In this document: piece after piece, positions 16,927 to 26,905 of the stretch
How positions within the stretch are numbered: position 1 is the first letter of the stretch
How the letters are laid out: every line of letters begins with the position of its first letter
Assembly (NCBI GenBank): GCA_049296795.1
Contig: JBAQTC010000015.1
Span: 62,001-126,000 of the forward strand
Origin: CAXNKH01 sp049296795
Lineage (GTDB): Bacteria; Pseudomonadota; Gammaproteobacteria; Burkholderiales; Burkholderiaceae_C
Direction: 5' to 3'
DNA: 64,000 bases
The notes under the pieces: model-generated
Database searches by the model: none
Seen by the model: only the letters and a program-made list of their open reading frames with translations
Told to the model about the DNA's origin: nothing
Program-made: the position numbers and the translations under genes

Positions 16927-18633
16927 ATGCATGATTTATTGATACGCGGGGGTAGCGTGGTCGATGGTACGGGCGTGCCGTCTTTTAGCGCTGATGTGGC
17001 GATCAAAGACGGCAGGGTGGTTGAAGTCGGTAAAGTCAGCAGCCCAGCTAAACGCAGCATTGATGCCTCCGGTTTGCTGGTGGCGCCGGGTTGGGTTGAC
17101 ATTCACACGCACTACGACGGTCAGGCCAGTTGGGATCCGTATATGACGCCCTCTTCCTGGCATGGCGTGACCACGGCCATCATGGGCAATTGTGGTGTTG
17201 GTTTCGCGCCGGCCAAGCAAAGTCAACGCGAATGGATGATTGAGTTGATGGAAGGCGTTGAGGACATTCCAGGCGCGGTGTTATCTGAGGGCGTGCGCTG
17301 GGAGTGGGAGAGCTTTCCCCAGTACCTTGACGCACTGGAGCGGACACCACGGATCATGGATTTGGGCGCCCAAATCCCACACGGCGCGCTACGGGTCTAT
17401 GTGATGGGTGAACGTGGGGCGGGGCGCGAGGCTGCCACGGACGATGACACAGCGAGCATGGCCGCCTTGGCCAAAGAGGCTGTTACTGCCGGGGCATTTG
17501 GTTTTACTTCTTCTCGAACCAGCGTCCACCGCACTAAACGAGGAGAGCCGGTACCCAGTTTGGGTGCAGCAGCGCAGGAACTGATCGCCATTGGCCGTGC
17601 TATTGGGGAGACTGGCAAGGGCGTGTTGCAATTGATTTCAGATTGGGACGACCTGGATGCCGAGTTTGGATTGATCCAGGCCATGGCCTCGGCCAGCGGT
17701 CGCCCCTTGTCATATACCTTGTTACAGCACGATTTTTTGCCCGAGCGCTGGCGCGAGGTGTTGCGCCGTACCAGCTTGGCGCGAAATACGGGGCTCGAGG
17801 TCAGGGCTCAGGTGGCCTGCCGTGCCATTGGCATGATTCACGGACTTGAGTGTTCGATGCATCCGTTTTTTCTGGCGCCTTCCTATGTGGCTATTGCCCA
17901 GTTGCCTTTGATCGAGCGTGTGGCTCGGATGCGCGAACCCAACCTGCGCGCACAAATCCTGCAGGAGGCTGCTGTTGCGCCCGGTAACCGCCGTCTGGAC
18001 AGCATTACCCAGCATTTCCATAAATACTTCCCCATCGGTGAGCAGGCTGATTACGAACCCCAGCCCGAAGACAGCATTGCAGGCATTGCGGCTCGACAGG
18101 GGCGCCCTGCAGCTGAAGTGGCTTATGACCTACTGCTTGAAATGCAGGGCAAGCAGAAGTTTTATTTCCCTCTTTACAACTACACCGAATCCAATCTGGA
18201 TGTGGTGCGAGAAATGATGACGCATCCCGCTGCCTTGCTTGGACTGGGCGATGCCGGAGCCCATTGCGGTTATATCTGCGATGCGAGTTACCCGACCTAT
18301 CTCATCAAGCACTGGGCCCGCGAACGACGGCGTGGCCCCAAGCTGGATCTCGAATTTTTGGTCCATGCCCAAACCCAGCGCAACGCCCAAGCCATGGGTC
18401 TGAGAGACCGTGGCGCTTTATTGCCCGGGATGAAGGCCGATATCAATTTGATTGACTTAGAGCAGCTCGGTTTAAGGCCGCCCGAAATGGTCTATGACCT
18501 GCCAGCCGGTGGCAGACGGTTGGTGCAGCAAGCCACGGGCTATGTCGCCACCTTGGTCAGTGGCGAAGTGGTGATGGAGCAGGGTCAAGCCACTGGGGTC
18601 TTGCCCGGGCGCTTGGTCCGAAGCAGCATTTAG
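16927..18633 (+). CDS. N-acyl-D-amino-acid deacylase / D-aminoacylase family amidohydrolase
   Basis: This 568-residue amidohydrolase shows the metal-binding DIHTHYDGQ motif (H60, H62), GNCGVGFAP and a late LGDAGAHCGYICDAS motif. The family hydrolyses N-acyl-D-amino acids and some cyclic amides. Its place among molybdenum hydroxylase genes suggests amide cleavage in a catabolic route rather than D-amino-acid metabolism; that is inference. AGGAATAG precedes the ATG. A longer in-frame extension from 16759 lies in the preceding gene and was rejected. Confidence 0.8.
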   Translation: MHDLLIRGGSVVDGTGVPSFSADVAIKDGRVVEVGKVSSPAKRSIDASGLLVAPGWVDIHTHYDGQASWDPYMTPSSWHGVTTAIMGNCGVGFAPAKQSQREWMIELMEGVEDIPGAVLSEGVRWEWESFPQYLDALERTPRIMDLGAQIPHGALRVYVMGERGAGREAATDDDTASMAALAKEAVTAGAFGFTSSRTSVHRTKRGEPVPSLGAAAQELIAIGRAIGETGKGVLQLISDWDDLDAEFGLIQAMASASGRPLSYTLLQHDFLPERWREVLRRTSLARNTGLEVRAQVACRAIGMIHGLECSMHPFFLAPSYVAIAQLPLIERVARMREPNLRAQILQEAAVAPGNRRLDSITQHFHKYFPIGEQADYEPQPEDSIAGIAARQGRPAAEVAYDLLLEMQGKQKFYFPLYNYTESNLDVVREMMTHPAALLGLGDAGAHCGYICDASYPTYLIKHWARERRRGPKLDLEFLVHAQTQRNAQAMGLRDRGALLPGMKADINLIDLEQLGLRPPEMVYDLPAGGRRLVQQATGYVATLVSGEVVMEQGQATGVLPGRLVRSSI

Positions 18634-18637
18634 CCTC

Positions 18638-20974
18638 ATGGACTATGACGCTTTGAGATTTGGATCGTCTAAGCGAGGAGACCACAACGAACTCGATGAT
18701 TTCGTACAGGGCAAAGGCCAATACACCAGCGACATTGAGCTGCCTGGACAACTGTTTGCCTGTTTTGTGCGAAGCCCAGTCGCAGCCGCACGGATAAAAA
18801 AAATCGACACAAGCGTCGCTTCGGTCATGTCTGGTGTTCACTTGGTTGTTACGGGTGAACAGCTCGTAAAAGCCGGGATTGGACAGATCCTGCCCTTGGC
18901 CATTTTTAACGGCCGTGATGGCCAACCGATGAAGCAAGCCGGTATTCCTGTGCTGCCCTATCCCGAGGTGCGCTATGTCGGAGAGGCCGTTGCCATGGTC
19001 GTTGCGGTCGATGTCGCTACTGCACAGTCCGCCGCGGAGCAAGTAGTCATTGAGTGGGAGTTGCAGGCGTCTGTGACCGAACCGCTAGCCGCCATCGAAG
19101 TCTCTGCGCCATCAGTGCACCTCAATTTCCGATCCAATATTGCACTGGACTGGGAAGATGGTGACCTGGCCAAATCCGAGGCGGCATTTGCGCAAGCCCA
19201 CTTTGTCGAATCGGTTGATCTGGCGGATCCACCCATGACCGCATGTTCGATCGAACCCAAGGCGGCCATTGCCCATTGGGATGCAAGCAGTTCGCGCTTC
19301 ACTTTGATCGCGAGCACGCAGGGTGTCATGTTGGTTCGCAAGATTTTGGCTGAGCAAGTCTTCAAAATTGCGCCCGAAAATCTCCGCGTGATCACACCCC
19401 ACGTGGGGGGTGGTTTCGGCGTTAAAGTCCAGACTTATGCGGAGTACGCTGCCATTTTATTTGCCAGTCGCTTACTCAGCAGAGCGGTGAAGTGGACCGC
19501 TACGCGCCTGGAATGTTTCTTAACGGACACCCACAGTCGAAACTCCACCCTGCGCGCGCGCATGGCATTTGATGCCCAAGGTCGCATCCTGGGTCTGCAG
19601 GCCGATGTCATCGTGGGAATCGGTGCTTATACCTCAACCTATGTGGGAATTGTTGCAACCAATAACCTGAAGAATTGCCTGTCCAGCGTTTACTGCATAC
19701 CTTCAATACAGATGCGATCACGCTTGGTGTTTACCAACATGATGCCGCACGGTCCGTACCGTGGCGCGGGACGCCCAGAAGCGATCTACATGATCGAGCG
19801 CCTTATAGACAAGGCAGCTGTGTCATTGGGCCTAGACCGGGTAGAGTTACGACGCCGCAACTTGATACCCGCCAGTGCCATGCCTTATTCAGCACCTAAC
19901 GGCCAGGTCTATGACAGCGGCGAATTTGAAGTGGTCATGAACAAGGCCCTCGCCTTATCTGACTGGAGCGATTTCGAATCGCGTCGACTTGCCTCTGCAG
20001 AGCAGGGGAAGCTGCGAGGCATTGGCGTGTGCTGCTTCCTGGAAGTCGCCGGTGGCATCCTTGAAGAACCGGCCGACCTGCGCTTCAGCGAGGACCGGAT
20101 TGTCAGCATTCACATTGGCGCACAAGACCTTGGTCAAGGGCACTTGTCTACCTACCCCGCACTGGTTGCGAAACGACTCGGGATAGATGTCAGCCAGATT
20201 CGATTGGTGGCAGGTGACAGTGACAAAACCCCAGGCCTAGTGGCCACCGTGGCATCGCGCTCGACCATGATGGCAGGAAGTGCAGTCGTTCTCGCTTGCG
20301 ATGAGGCGATTCGGCGTGGCAAATTGATCGCCTCGCATTTGCTGGAAGCAGGCGAATTCGATATCGAATTTATAAATGGAAAATTTCAAGTAAAGGGTAC
20401 CGACAAGGTCATTGCATTGCTGGATTTACCGGCACGTCTGACCCCATCGCGCGAGCGTCCCGGCGACCTGCCTGACACACTCAACAATGTGGCCAAATTT
20501 GTTTCGCCCACCATGAGCTTTCCAAACGGTTGCCACGTGTGCGAGGTTGAGATAGATAGCGCGACCGGCTTGGTTTCGGTGGTGCGCCATACCGCTGTCG
20601 ACGATGTTGGCGTCATGCTCAACCCAACTGTGGTGCAAGGTCAGGTTTTAGGCGGTATTGCACAAGGCCTAGGGCAGGTACTGGGTGAACGCCTTCACTA
20701 TGACGCCGATGGCCAGTTGCTCAATGCCTCTTTTATGGACTATCCGATACCGCGGGCTGACATGCTGCCCCCCATCACGCTGGGTCACCATGAAGTGCCA
20801 TGCCGCAATAACCCGCTGGGGGTTAAAGGTGCTGGTGAATCGGGGGTGGCTGGGGCAATGCCTGCTGCGGTCAATGCCATTTTGCACGCACTGTCTTATC
20901 GCGGGGTGCAGTCAATGGACATGCCTTTCACGCCCAACCGCGTCTGGACTGCCCTGTCTCAAACCACTGGGTGA
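18638..20974 (+). CDS. Molybdenum hydroxylase large subunit (second, without own partners)
   Basis: This 778-residue xanthine dehydrogenase-family large subunit has the form II-type loop PYRGAGRPEA (near residue 373) and the catalytic Glu motif GVKGAGES. Unlike the other two large subunits it has no FAD or 2Fe-2S gene beside it. It follows the amidohydrolase by four bases and is followed by a cupin. It must share subunits with one of the two complete enzymes or use unlinked partners. Confidence 0.87.
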   Translation: MDYDALRFGSSKRGDHNELDDFVQGKGQYTSDIELPGQLFACFVRSPVAAARIKKIDTSVASVMSGVHLVVTGEQLVKAGIGQILPLAIFNGRDGQPMKQAGIPVLPYPEVRYVGEAVAMVVAVDVATAQSAAEQVVIEWELQASVTEPLAAIEVSAPSVHLNFRSNIALDWEDGDLAKSEAAFAQAHFVESVDLADPPMTACSIEPKAAIAHWDASSSRFTLIASTQGVMLVRKILAEQVFKIAPENLRVITPHVGGGFGVKVQTYAEYAAILFASRLLSRAVKWTATRLECFLTDTHSRNSTLRARMAFDAQGRILGLQADVIVGIGAYTSTYVGIVATNNLKNCLSSVYCIPSIQMRSRLVFTNMMPHGPYRGAGRPEAIYMIERLIDKAAVSLGLDRVELRRRNLIPASAMPYSAPNGQVYDSGEFEVVMNKALALSDWSDFESRRLASAEQGKLRGIGVCCFLEVAGGILEEPADLRFSEDRIVSIHIGAQDLGQGHLSTYPALVAKRLGIDVSQIRLVAGDSDKTPGLVATVASRSTMMAGSAVVLACDEAIRRGKLIASHLLEAGEFDIEFINGKFQVKGTDKVIALLDLPARLTPSRERPGDLPDTLNNVAKFVSPTMSFPNGCHVCEVEIDSATGLVSVVRHTAVDDVGVMLNPTVVQGQVLGGIAQGLGQVLGERLHYDADGQLLNASFMDYPIPRADMLPPITLGHHEVPCRNNPLGVKGAGESGVAGAMPAAVNAILHALSYRGVQSMDMPFTPNRVWTALSQTTG

Positions 20975-21052
20975 CGTTAAATAAGAATTCAAGTCGACCG
21001 ATTTCTTCCAAGACAATCCAACAGTCGCGATCAACTCAATCTAGGATATGCC

Positions 21053-21523
21053 ATGACTACTGCAATCAGCCCCAACGTCGCCAGCCATGCTGCACTTGGA
21101 CCTTTGGCTTCAAGGCTGGTCGATAGCGATGCACTGCCTTGGCAGGCTACTCGTTTTGAGGGCATCGTCTATAAGCCACTGTTGTTTGATCGTGCCAGTG
21201 GACTAGCGACTTCCTTGATGCGAATGGCCCCCGGCTCGGTTTTGCCTGAGCACGAGCATGTGCTCATAGAACAGACTTGGGTGATAGAAGGCCATTTGGT
21301 TGATAAAAGCGGCCCAGATCAAGGCATCGAGTGCAAAGCAGGGCAGTTCATTTGGCGTCCAGCTGGGAGCCGCCATAGCGCGTGGTCGCCCAATGGGGGT
21401 TTGTTCTTGGCGATGTTTCAGATTCCGAATAAATTCTTTGCTGCTGATGGGCTTGTGACAGACATGTCGGGCGTGGAGTGGGACTCCATTTGGGGCAATG
21501 TTGCGGCTCGCGATGCGTCATAA
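21053..21523 (+). CDS. Cupin-domain protein
   Basis: This 156-residue single-cupin protein has motif 1 as GSVLPEHEHVLIEQTWVIEG (metal ligands H, H and E) and motif 2 as GQFIWRPAGSRHSAW. It resembles ChrR-type cupins and small ring-cleaving or C-C-cleaving dioxygenases such as 2,4'-dihydroxyacetophenone dioxygenase. The substrate is unknown. It ends the plus-strand run of genes and converges on coxE. Confidence 0.75.
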   Translation: MTTAISPNVASHAALGPLASRLVDSDALPWQATRFEGIVYKPLLFDRASGLATSLMRMAPGSVLPEHEHVLIEQTWVIEGHLVDKSGPDQGIECKAGQFIWRPAGSRHSAWSPNGGLFLAMFQIPNKFFAADGLVTDMSGVEWDSIWGNVAARDAS

Positions 21524-21565
21524 AACGTCTGTTGCCTACCCGTATAGAGCTCTGCAGTCTTGGGG

Positions 21566-22750
21566 TTAGCGCCGCACCAGATTCGCCAGGCTGCTGGCAA
21601 GGTCTTCGAGTTTTTCGAGATTGTGGATTGCCAGCATGGCGTGGGCTCGCTGGTGCAGTGCCGCAGCGCCGCGCGCCAAGGGCTCATAGCCATCAAAACG
21701 CAACAAGGGGTTGAGCCACAACAGGCGCTTGCTGTGTCGGTATAACCAGTCGAGTTCTGACACCAGTTGCTCGGAATCTCCCGTATCTAGACCATCGCTT
21801 ATCAATAAAACCAGGGTGCGCCGACCGACCAATCGGCGGCCATGCTGCTGACGCAAGCTGGTAAGGCATGCACCGAGCTGGGTGCCTGAGCCAAAGTCTT
21901 TGATCGCTAGGTTGGCGGCTTGCAACATCTGGTCGCTGTCGCCGATGCTCAGCACCGGGGTGAGGTCCGTCAGGCGGGTTCCAAATGCAAAGAAGTCACG
22001 TCGGCGTAAATGGCGGGTAGCCGCATGCAGGAATGCCAGCAACAGCCGTGCGTAACGCTCCATGGAGCCCGAGACATCGATCAACACCATCAAAGGCAGT
22101 GTTTGATGCTGGCGCTGCCTGCGCGGTAAGCGTAGCAACTCACCGCCGCTGGCTGCGGCCTCTCGCCCCAGTCGGGACCCATGCAAATGCGAGCCTTGCG
22201 TTCCAGGCGTCAACCTGCGGGTGGCAAATTTTGGCAACTCCAGTGCGATCTCGCGCGCCAGCCGCTCTACCAGTTGGTATTCGAATCCTGAGAGGGCATT
22301 GAAATCGGCTTGCCTGAGGCGCTCACTTGGGGCCGCTGTCATGGCGGCGTCGAAGTCAATGCTTTTATTCTCGGGCCTTGGGGCAGCGGGCTGCGCCAAG
22401 GGTGGGCGCGCTAACAGTGCCTCACGCACGCGAGGTCGCTTTTTACTGGATTCGGCCAAACCCTGGTTGTTGGCCAGCATTTGCGTCAACAGCTTTTGCC
22501 CGAGGTCGGGATCACAAAAAAAAGCATCAAATAGTTCACGAAATACCAGCCTGTCTTGTTCCCGGCTGACCAAAGTCGCTTCCAACGCCGCACTGACATC
22601 GGCTCTTTCATTCAAGCCGACGGCCAACATGGCCTGAGTTGCTAGCGCCATGCGTGAAATGTCAAGCACCAGACCGGCGCGACGCAGGGCTCTTCCAAAA
22701 GCGCCGAAGTTGTCGGTGAATTTACCGGCGCGTGCGTCGCCCAGTTGCAT
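21566..22750 (-). CDS. coxE: CoxE-like VWA-domain maturation factor
   Basis: This 394-residue protein ends in a von Willebrand A domain whose MIDAS motif reads DVSGSMERY, with later SGTQLG and LLISDGLDTG. CoxE acts with the AAA ATPase CoxD in maturing the molybdenum centre of CO dehydrogenase-type enzymes. Its gene follows coxD by three bases and is the last of the coxS-coxL-coxM-coxD-coxE series on the minus strand. Confidence 0.85.
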   Translation of the reverse strand: MQLGDARAGKFTDNFGAFGRALRRAGLVLDISRMALATQAMLAVGLNERADVSAALEATLVSREQDRLVFRELFDAFFCDPDLGQKLLTQMLANNQGLAESSKKRPRVREALLARPPLAQPAAPRPENKSIDFDAAMTAAPSERLRQADFNALSGFEYQLVERLAREIALELPKFATRRLTPGTQGSHLHGSRLGREAAASGGELLRLPRRQRQHQTLPLMVLIDVSGSMERYARLLLAFLHAATRHLRRRDFFAFGTRLTDLTPVLSIGDSDQMLQAANLAIKDFGSGTQLGACLTSLRQQHGRRLVGRRTLVLLISDGLDTGDSEQLVSELDWLYRHSKRLLWLNPLLRFDGYEPLARGAAALHQRAHAMLAIHNLEKLEDLASSLANLVRR

Positions 22751-22753
22751 GGT

Positions 22754-23668
22754 TCAGAGCGGGCTGTCCTGCAGCGCCAACAGTTGGGCTGATATTTCCT
22801 GGTTCAGGGCGCAGACGTCCTCGCGCTGCTTGAACAAAATACCGGCCGTGTCCGAGACCCGTTCTGGATCTAAGGCCAAGGTGTCGAGCGCGACCAGCGC
22901 TTTGGCCCATTCAACACTCTCGGCAATCCCCGGCGCACGCTGAAAAGACGTGGCAAACGGCGGTTTGCGTAGGTGCGCAATAAATTGTGAAATTTGAGCT
23001 GAAAGCAGTGCCGATGCCTGTGGTACCTGAGAGCGCAAAATGGCAAGTTCACGGGCTCGATCTGGGTAGTCAAGCCAGTGGTAAAGACAGCGCCGTTTCA
23101 CTGCATCGTTGAGTTCACGGGTCCGGTTGCTGGTCAGTATGGTCACTGGATTGATGGCTGCCTGTACGGTCCCTAACTCGGGAATGCTGACCTGGTATTC
23201 GCCCAGGTATTCCAGCAGGAAAGCTTCGAACGGTTCGTCAGCCCGATCAAGTTCGTCGATCAGTAGCACGGCTCCTGGTGCTGGCGTTTGTAAGGCTTGC
23301 AACAGCGGGCGCCGAATCAAGTAGCGCTCTTGGTAGACCTCACGTTCGATCTGCTCCGTAACTTGGGTGTTGGGCTGTTGGGTCTGGGCCGCACGCATGT
23401 GCAGCAACTGCGCTGTGTAATTCCATTCATAGAGCGCTTCGCGTTGTTCGAGTCCGTCATAGCATTGCAGACGCAGCAATTGACGTTGTAAAACACGCGC
23501 TAAGGCTTTGGCTAACTCGGTCTTGCCGACGCCGGGTTCGCCTTCGAGTAGCAAGGGGCGTTGCAGTTTGAGCGAGAGGAAAACCGCGGTTGACAGGCGT
23601 CGGTCGGCGTAATAGCCAACGGCTTCTAAGGCCTGGGTCAAGGCATCAATGGTGGCGAACGTGAGCAA
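22754..23668 (-). CDS. coxD: CoxD-like MoxR-family AAA ATPase
   Basis: This 304-residue ATPase has Walker A GEPGVGKTE, Walker B VLLIDELDRAD and sensor TSNRTREL. It is the chaperone-like partner of the VWA protein downstream, probably used to insert or activate the molybdenum cofactor. The apparent start is TTG at 23668 (MLTFATIDAL); no ATG fits the N-terminus better, so the start is uncertain. Confidence 0.87.
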   Translation of the reverse strand: MLTFATIDALTQALEAVGYYADRRLSTAVFLSLKLQRPLLLEGEPGVGKTELAKALARVLQRQLLRLQCYDGLEQREALYEWNYTAQLLHMRAAQTQQPNTQVTEQIEREVYQERYLIRRPLLQALQTPAPGAVLLIDELDRADEPFEAFLLEYLGEYQVSIPELGTVQAAINPVTILTSNRTRELNDAVKRRCLYHWLDYPDRARELAILRSQVPQASALLSAQISQFIAHLRKPPFATSFQRAPGIAESVEWAKALVALDTLALDPERVSDTAGILFKQREDVCALNQEISAQLLALQDSPL

Positions 23669-23712
23669 AGACTTTTGTTTCTTCTCGGTTGCAAACGGGA
23701 TCTGGTGGCAGG

Positions 23713-24507
23713 TTATGAGGCCAGCATGAGGCTCACAGCGCGCTGGGTTTGCACGCTGATCAGGTTGGCCCGGTATGCAGCGCTGGCATGAAGATCGTTG
23801 TTGAGATCGGTGGGGTCGATGGTAACGCTGGCTGCTGCTTTTACGGTGAAGCTTTGCTCGAGTGCCTGCTCCAGATCCAGGTGGCGAAACACCCCGCTGG
23901 CCGCACCGGTGACTGCTACCCGCACCCCGGCATGAGTTTGGGCGACGAACACCCCCACCAGCGCAAAGCGAGATGCCGGCTGCTTGAACTTCATATAAGC
24001 CGCATTTTGGGGCACGGGAAAGCTGACGGCGGTGATGAGTTCGCCGGGATTGAGCGCGGTACTGAATAAGCCTTGGAAGAAATCAGCCGCCGTGATGGTG
24101 CGCGCGTTGGTGTGCACAACGGCACCCAGGGCCAGCAAAGCGCTGGGGTAGCACGCGGCGGGGTCGTTGTTGGCTACCGAACCACCGATGGTGCCCATGG
24201 CGCGCACCTGTTTGTCGCCAATCTGGCCGGCGAGCTGGGCTAGCGCCGGGATCGTGGTCTGAACATCGGGACTGTTGGCAACGTCCTGGTGCTTGGTCAT
24301 GGCACCGATGCGTAAATTGTTGCCTTCAAGCTTGATGCCAGAGAGCTCTTTGAGGCGACCCAGGTCGACCAGCTGTTCCGGGTTGGCCATTCGCAGTTTC
24401 ATGGAGGCCAACAGGGTCTGACCACCGGCCAACACCGTGGCGCCACGGGCTGCCAACTGACAGGCTTGGTCTAAGGTGGTGGCTTGGTTAAGCGTAAATG
24501 GGTACAT
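23713..24507 (-). CDS. coxM: Molybdenum hydroxylase FAD-binding (CoxM-type) subunit, second set
   Basis: This 264-residue subunit has FAD contacts TVLAGGQTLLASMK and MGTIGGSVANNDPAACYPS. It lies between the large subunit and coxD in the gene order S-L-M-D-E, which matches many form II CO dehydrogenase-like clusters. The name reflects family, not proven CO oxidation. Confidence 0.9.
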   Translation of the reverse strand: MYPFTLNQATTLDQACQLAARGATVLAGGQTLLASMKLRMANPEQLVDLGRLKELSGIKLEGNNLRIGAMTKHQDVANSPDVQTTIPALAQLAGQIGDKQVRAMGTIGGSVANNDPAACYPSALLALGAVVHTNARTITAADFFQGLFSTALNPGELITAVSFPVPQNAAYMKFKQPASRFALVGVFVAQTHAGVRVAVTGAASGVFRHLDLEQALEQSFTVKAAASVTIDPTDLNNDLHASAAYRANLISVQTQRAVSLMLAS

Positions 24508-24519
24508 CGTGTTTCTCCC

Positions 24520-26892
24520 TTAGGCCTTAGCTGCTTGGATGGCTTGCCACACCCTGTGCGAAGAGGCGGGCATATCAAAATCCTTGACGCCGACCGAACG
24601 CAAGGCGTCGAGCACGGCGTTGATCACCGCGGGCGGCGAGCCAATGGCCCCAGCTTCGCCGCAGCCTTTGGTGCCCAAGGGGTTATGGCTACAAGGGGTA
24701 CAAATGGTGTCAATATTGAAATCAGGAAAATCATCAGCCCGCGGCATCACGTAGTCCATGAACGAACCGGTCAGTAATTGGCCAGAATCACGGTCGTAAA
24801 TACAGTGCTCCATCAAAGCCTGACCAATACCTTGGACCAAACCGCCGTGGACCTGACCTTCGACAATCATGGGGTTGATGATGGTGCCAAAATCATCGAC
24901 GGCCGTGAATTTGTCAACCCGGGTTGTTCCGGTGGCCGGATCAACTTCGACCTCGCAAATATAGGTCCCGGCCGGGAAAGTGAAGTTGGTCGGATCGTAG
25001 AAAGCGGTCTCATTCAGACCGGGTTCGAGTTTGTCCAGCGGGTAGTTGTGGGGCACGTAGGCCGTAAGAGCCACCTGACCAAAGCTGATTTTTTTATCGG
25101 TTCCTTTGACCGTAAATTCGCCGTTGACGAAGTCAATGTCGGCGTCGCTGGCTTCCATCAAGTGGGCCGCGATTTTCTTGGCCTTGGTTTCAATCTTGTC
25201 GAGCGCTTTCATGATGGCAGCTCCACCCACCGAGATCGATCGCGAGCCGTAGGTCCCCATGCCGAAGGGAACTCGCCCGGTGTCACCATGCACCACATCG
25301 ACCGCATCGACAGCGATGCCAAGGCGGGCTGCAACCACTTGAGCGAACGTGGTTTCGTGACCCTGGCCGTGGCTGTGAGAGCCGGTAAAGACGGTCACGC
25401 TTCCCGTTGGGTGGACTCGAATTTCGCCACATTCAAACAGACCTGCGCGGGCGCCCAAAGCGCCAGCGATGTTGCTCGGTGCAATACCGCAGGCTTCGAT
25501 GTAACTTGAATAACCCAGGCCGCGCAGCAAACCTTTACTCGAACTGCTGGACTTGCGTGCAGCAAAGCCTGCTACGTCAGCCAAGGCCTGCGCTTTGTTC
25601 ATGCAGCCCAGGTAGTCGCCGACATCGTATTGCAGTGCCACCGGAGTCTGGTAGGGCCAGCTGTTGATGAAATTGCGTTTGCGAATCTCGTCCTGCTCCA
25701 AGCCCAGTTCCCAGCCGCAGCGGCTGACCAAGCGCTCGAGCAGGTATGTCGCTTCGGGCCGTCCTGCGCCACGGTAGGCGTCAACCGGCGTGGTGTTGGT
25801 AAACCAGGCGTCGACCTCCACATAGATCTGAGGGCAGGTGTATTGGCCGGCTAGCAAGGTGGCGTACAGGATGGTAGGCACACAGGTCGAAAAAGTTGAC
25901 AGATAAGCGCCTAAGTTGGCGTCGGTATGGACGCGCATGGCGAGGAACTTGCCATCTTTGTCCATCGCCATTTCGGCGTGGCTGACATGGTCGCGACCAT
26001 GGGCATCCGTCAGGAAGGACTCGGAGCGTTCGCAAGTCCACTTGATGCTGCGGTTGATTTGTTTGGCAGCCCAGGTCAACGCAACATCTTCGGCATAAAG
26101 GTAGATCTTCGAGCCGAAACCGCCACCCACATCGGGTGCGATCACGCGCACCTTGTGCTCGGGCAGGCCCAGCACAAAAGCGGTCATCAAGAGGCGTTCT
26201 ACGTGCGGGTTCTGGTTCGACACATACAAGGTGTATTCCTCGTTGGCCCGGTTGTAGCTGCCAATCACTGCACGTGGCTCCATGGCGTTGGGAACCAACC
26301 GGTTGTTGACCAGATCGAGCTGGGTCACATGGGCTGCAGTGGCAAAAGTCGCGTCCACCTGAGCTTTGTCCCCCAGGGCCCATTTATAACAATGGTTGTC
26401 AGGAGCGACATCGTGCAGGGCCGTCGCCTTGGCAGCATCGCGCACATCAACTACCGCCGGCAGCTGCTCGTAGTCAACCGCCACAGCTTCGGCTGCATTT
26501 TTGGCTTGCTCCAGCGTCTGCGCTATCACCAGTGCGACTTGATCGCCGACATGGCGCGCCTTGCCTAAAGCCAGTACCGGGTGGGGCGGCTCTTTCATCG
26601 GTGTGCCGTCGGTGCTGGTGATCAACCAGCCGCAGGGCAGGCCGCCCATCTTGCCTTCGAGGTCCTTGCCGGTGAAGATTTCAATCACCCCGGGCATGGA
26701 CTTGGCATGCGTCAGGTCTATGCCTTTGATGATGGCATGGGCGTGCGGGCTGCGAACGAAGACGGCGTAGCACTGGTTGGCGAGCGAGATGTCGTCGGTG
26801 TACTGGCCGGCACCGGTCAGAAAGCGGTAGTCTTCCTTGCGCCGTACAGCTTCACCAATATGTGGCAGCTTGGCAAAATCTGATGCACCCAT
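24520..26892 (-). CDS. coxL: Molybdenum hydroxylase large subunit (third, form II CoxL-like)
   Basis: This 790-residue subunit has the AYRGAGRPEATYLLERLV signature near residue 370, typical of form II CoxL-like enzymes, and the Glu motif GTKGCGEAGA. Form II enzymes mostly act on aromatic aldehydes, purines or heterocycles rather than CO. ATG at 26892 has AAGGAAA upstream; an upstream in-frame extension overlapping coxS was rejected. Confidence 0.9.
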   Translation of the reverse strand: MGASDFAKLPHIGEAVRRKEDYRFLTGAGQYTDDISLANQCYAVFVRSPHAHAIIKGIDLTHAKSMPGVIEIFTGKDLEGKMGGLPCGWLITSTDGTPMKEPPHPVLALGKARHVGDQVALVIAQTLEQAKNAAEAVAVDYEQLPAVVDVRDAAKATALHDVAPDNHCYKWALGDKAQVDATFATAAHVTQLDLVNNRLVPNAMEPRAVIGSYNRANEEYTLYVSNQNPHVERLLMTAFVLGLPEHKVRVIAPDVGGGFGSKIYLYAEDVALTWAAKQINRSIKWTCERSESFLTDAHGRDHVSHAEMAMDKDGKFLAMRVHTDANLGAYLSTFSTCVPTILYATLLAGQYTCPQIYVEVDAWFTNTTPVDAYRGAGRPEATYLLERLVSRCGWELGLEQDEIRKRNFINSWPYQTPVALQYDVGDYLGCMNKAQALADVAGFAARKSSSSSKGLLRGLGYSSYIEACGIAPSNIAGALGARAGLFECGEIRVHPTGSVTVFTGSHSHGQGHETTFAQVVAARLGIAVDAVDVVHGDTGRVPFGMGTYGSRSISVGGAAIMKALDKIETKAKKIAAHLMEASDADIDFVNGEFTVKGTDKKISFGQVALTAYVPHNYPLDKLEPGLNETAFYDPTNFTFPAGTYICEVEVDPATGTTRVDKFTAVDDFGTIINPMIVEGQVHGGLVQGIGQALMEHCIYDRDSGQLLTGSFMDYVMPRADDFPDFNIDTICTPCSHNPLGTKGCGEAGAIGSPPAVINAVLDALRSVGVKDFDMPASSHRVWQAIQAAKA

Positions 26893-26905
26893 GATGTTTC
26901 CTTCC

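Noticed and set aside
24520..26892. Reading the S-L-M-D-E cluster as a true carbon monoxide dehydrogenase
   Set aside because: The active-site loop is AYRGAGR (form II), not the AYRCSF of proven CO dehydrogenases.
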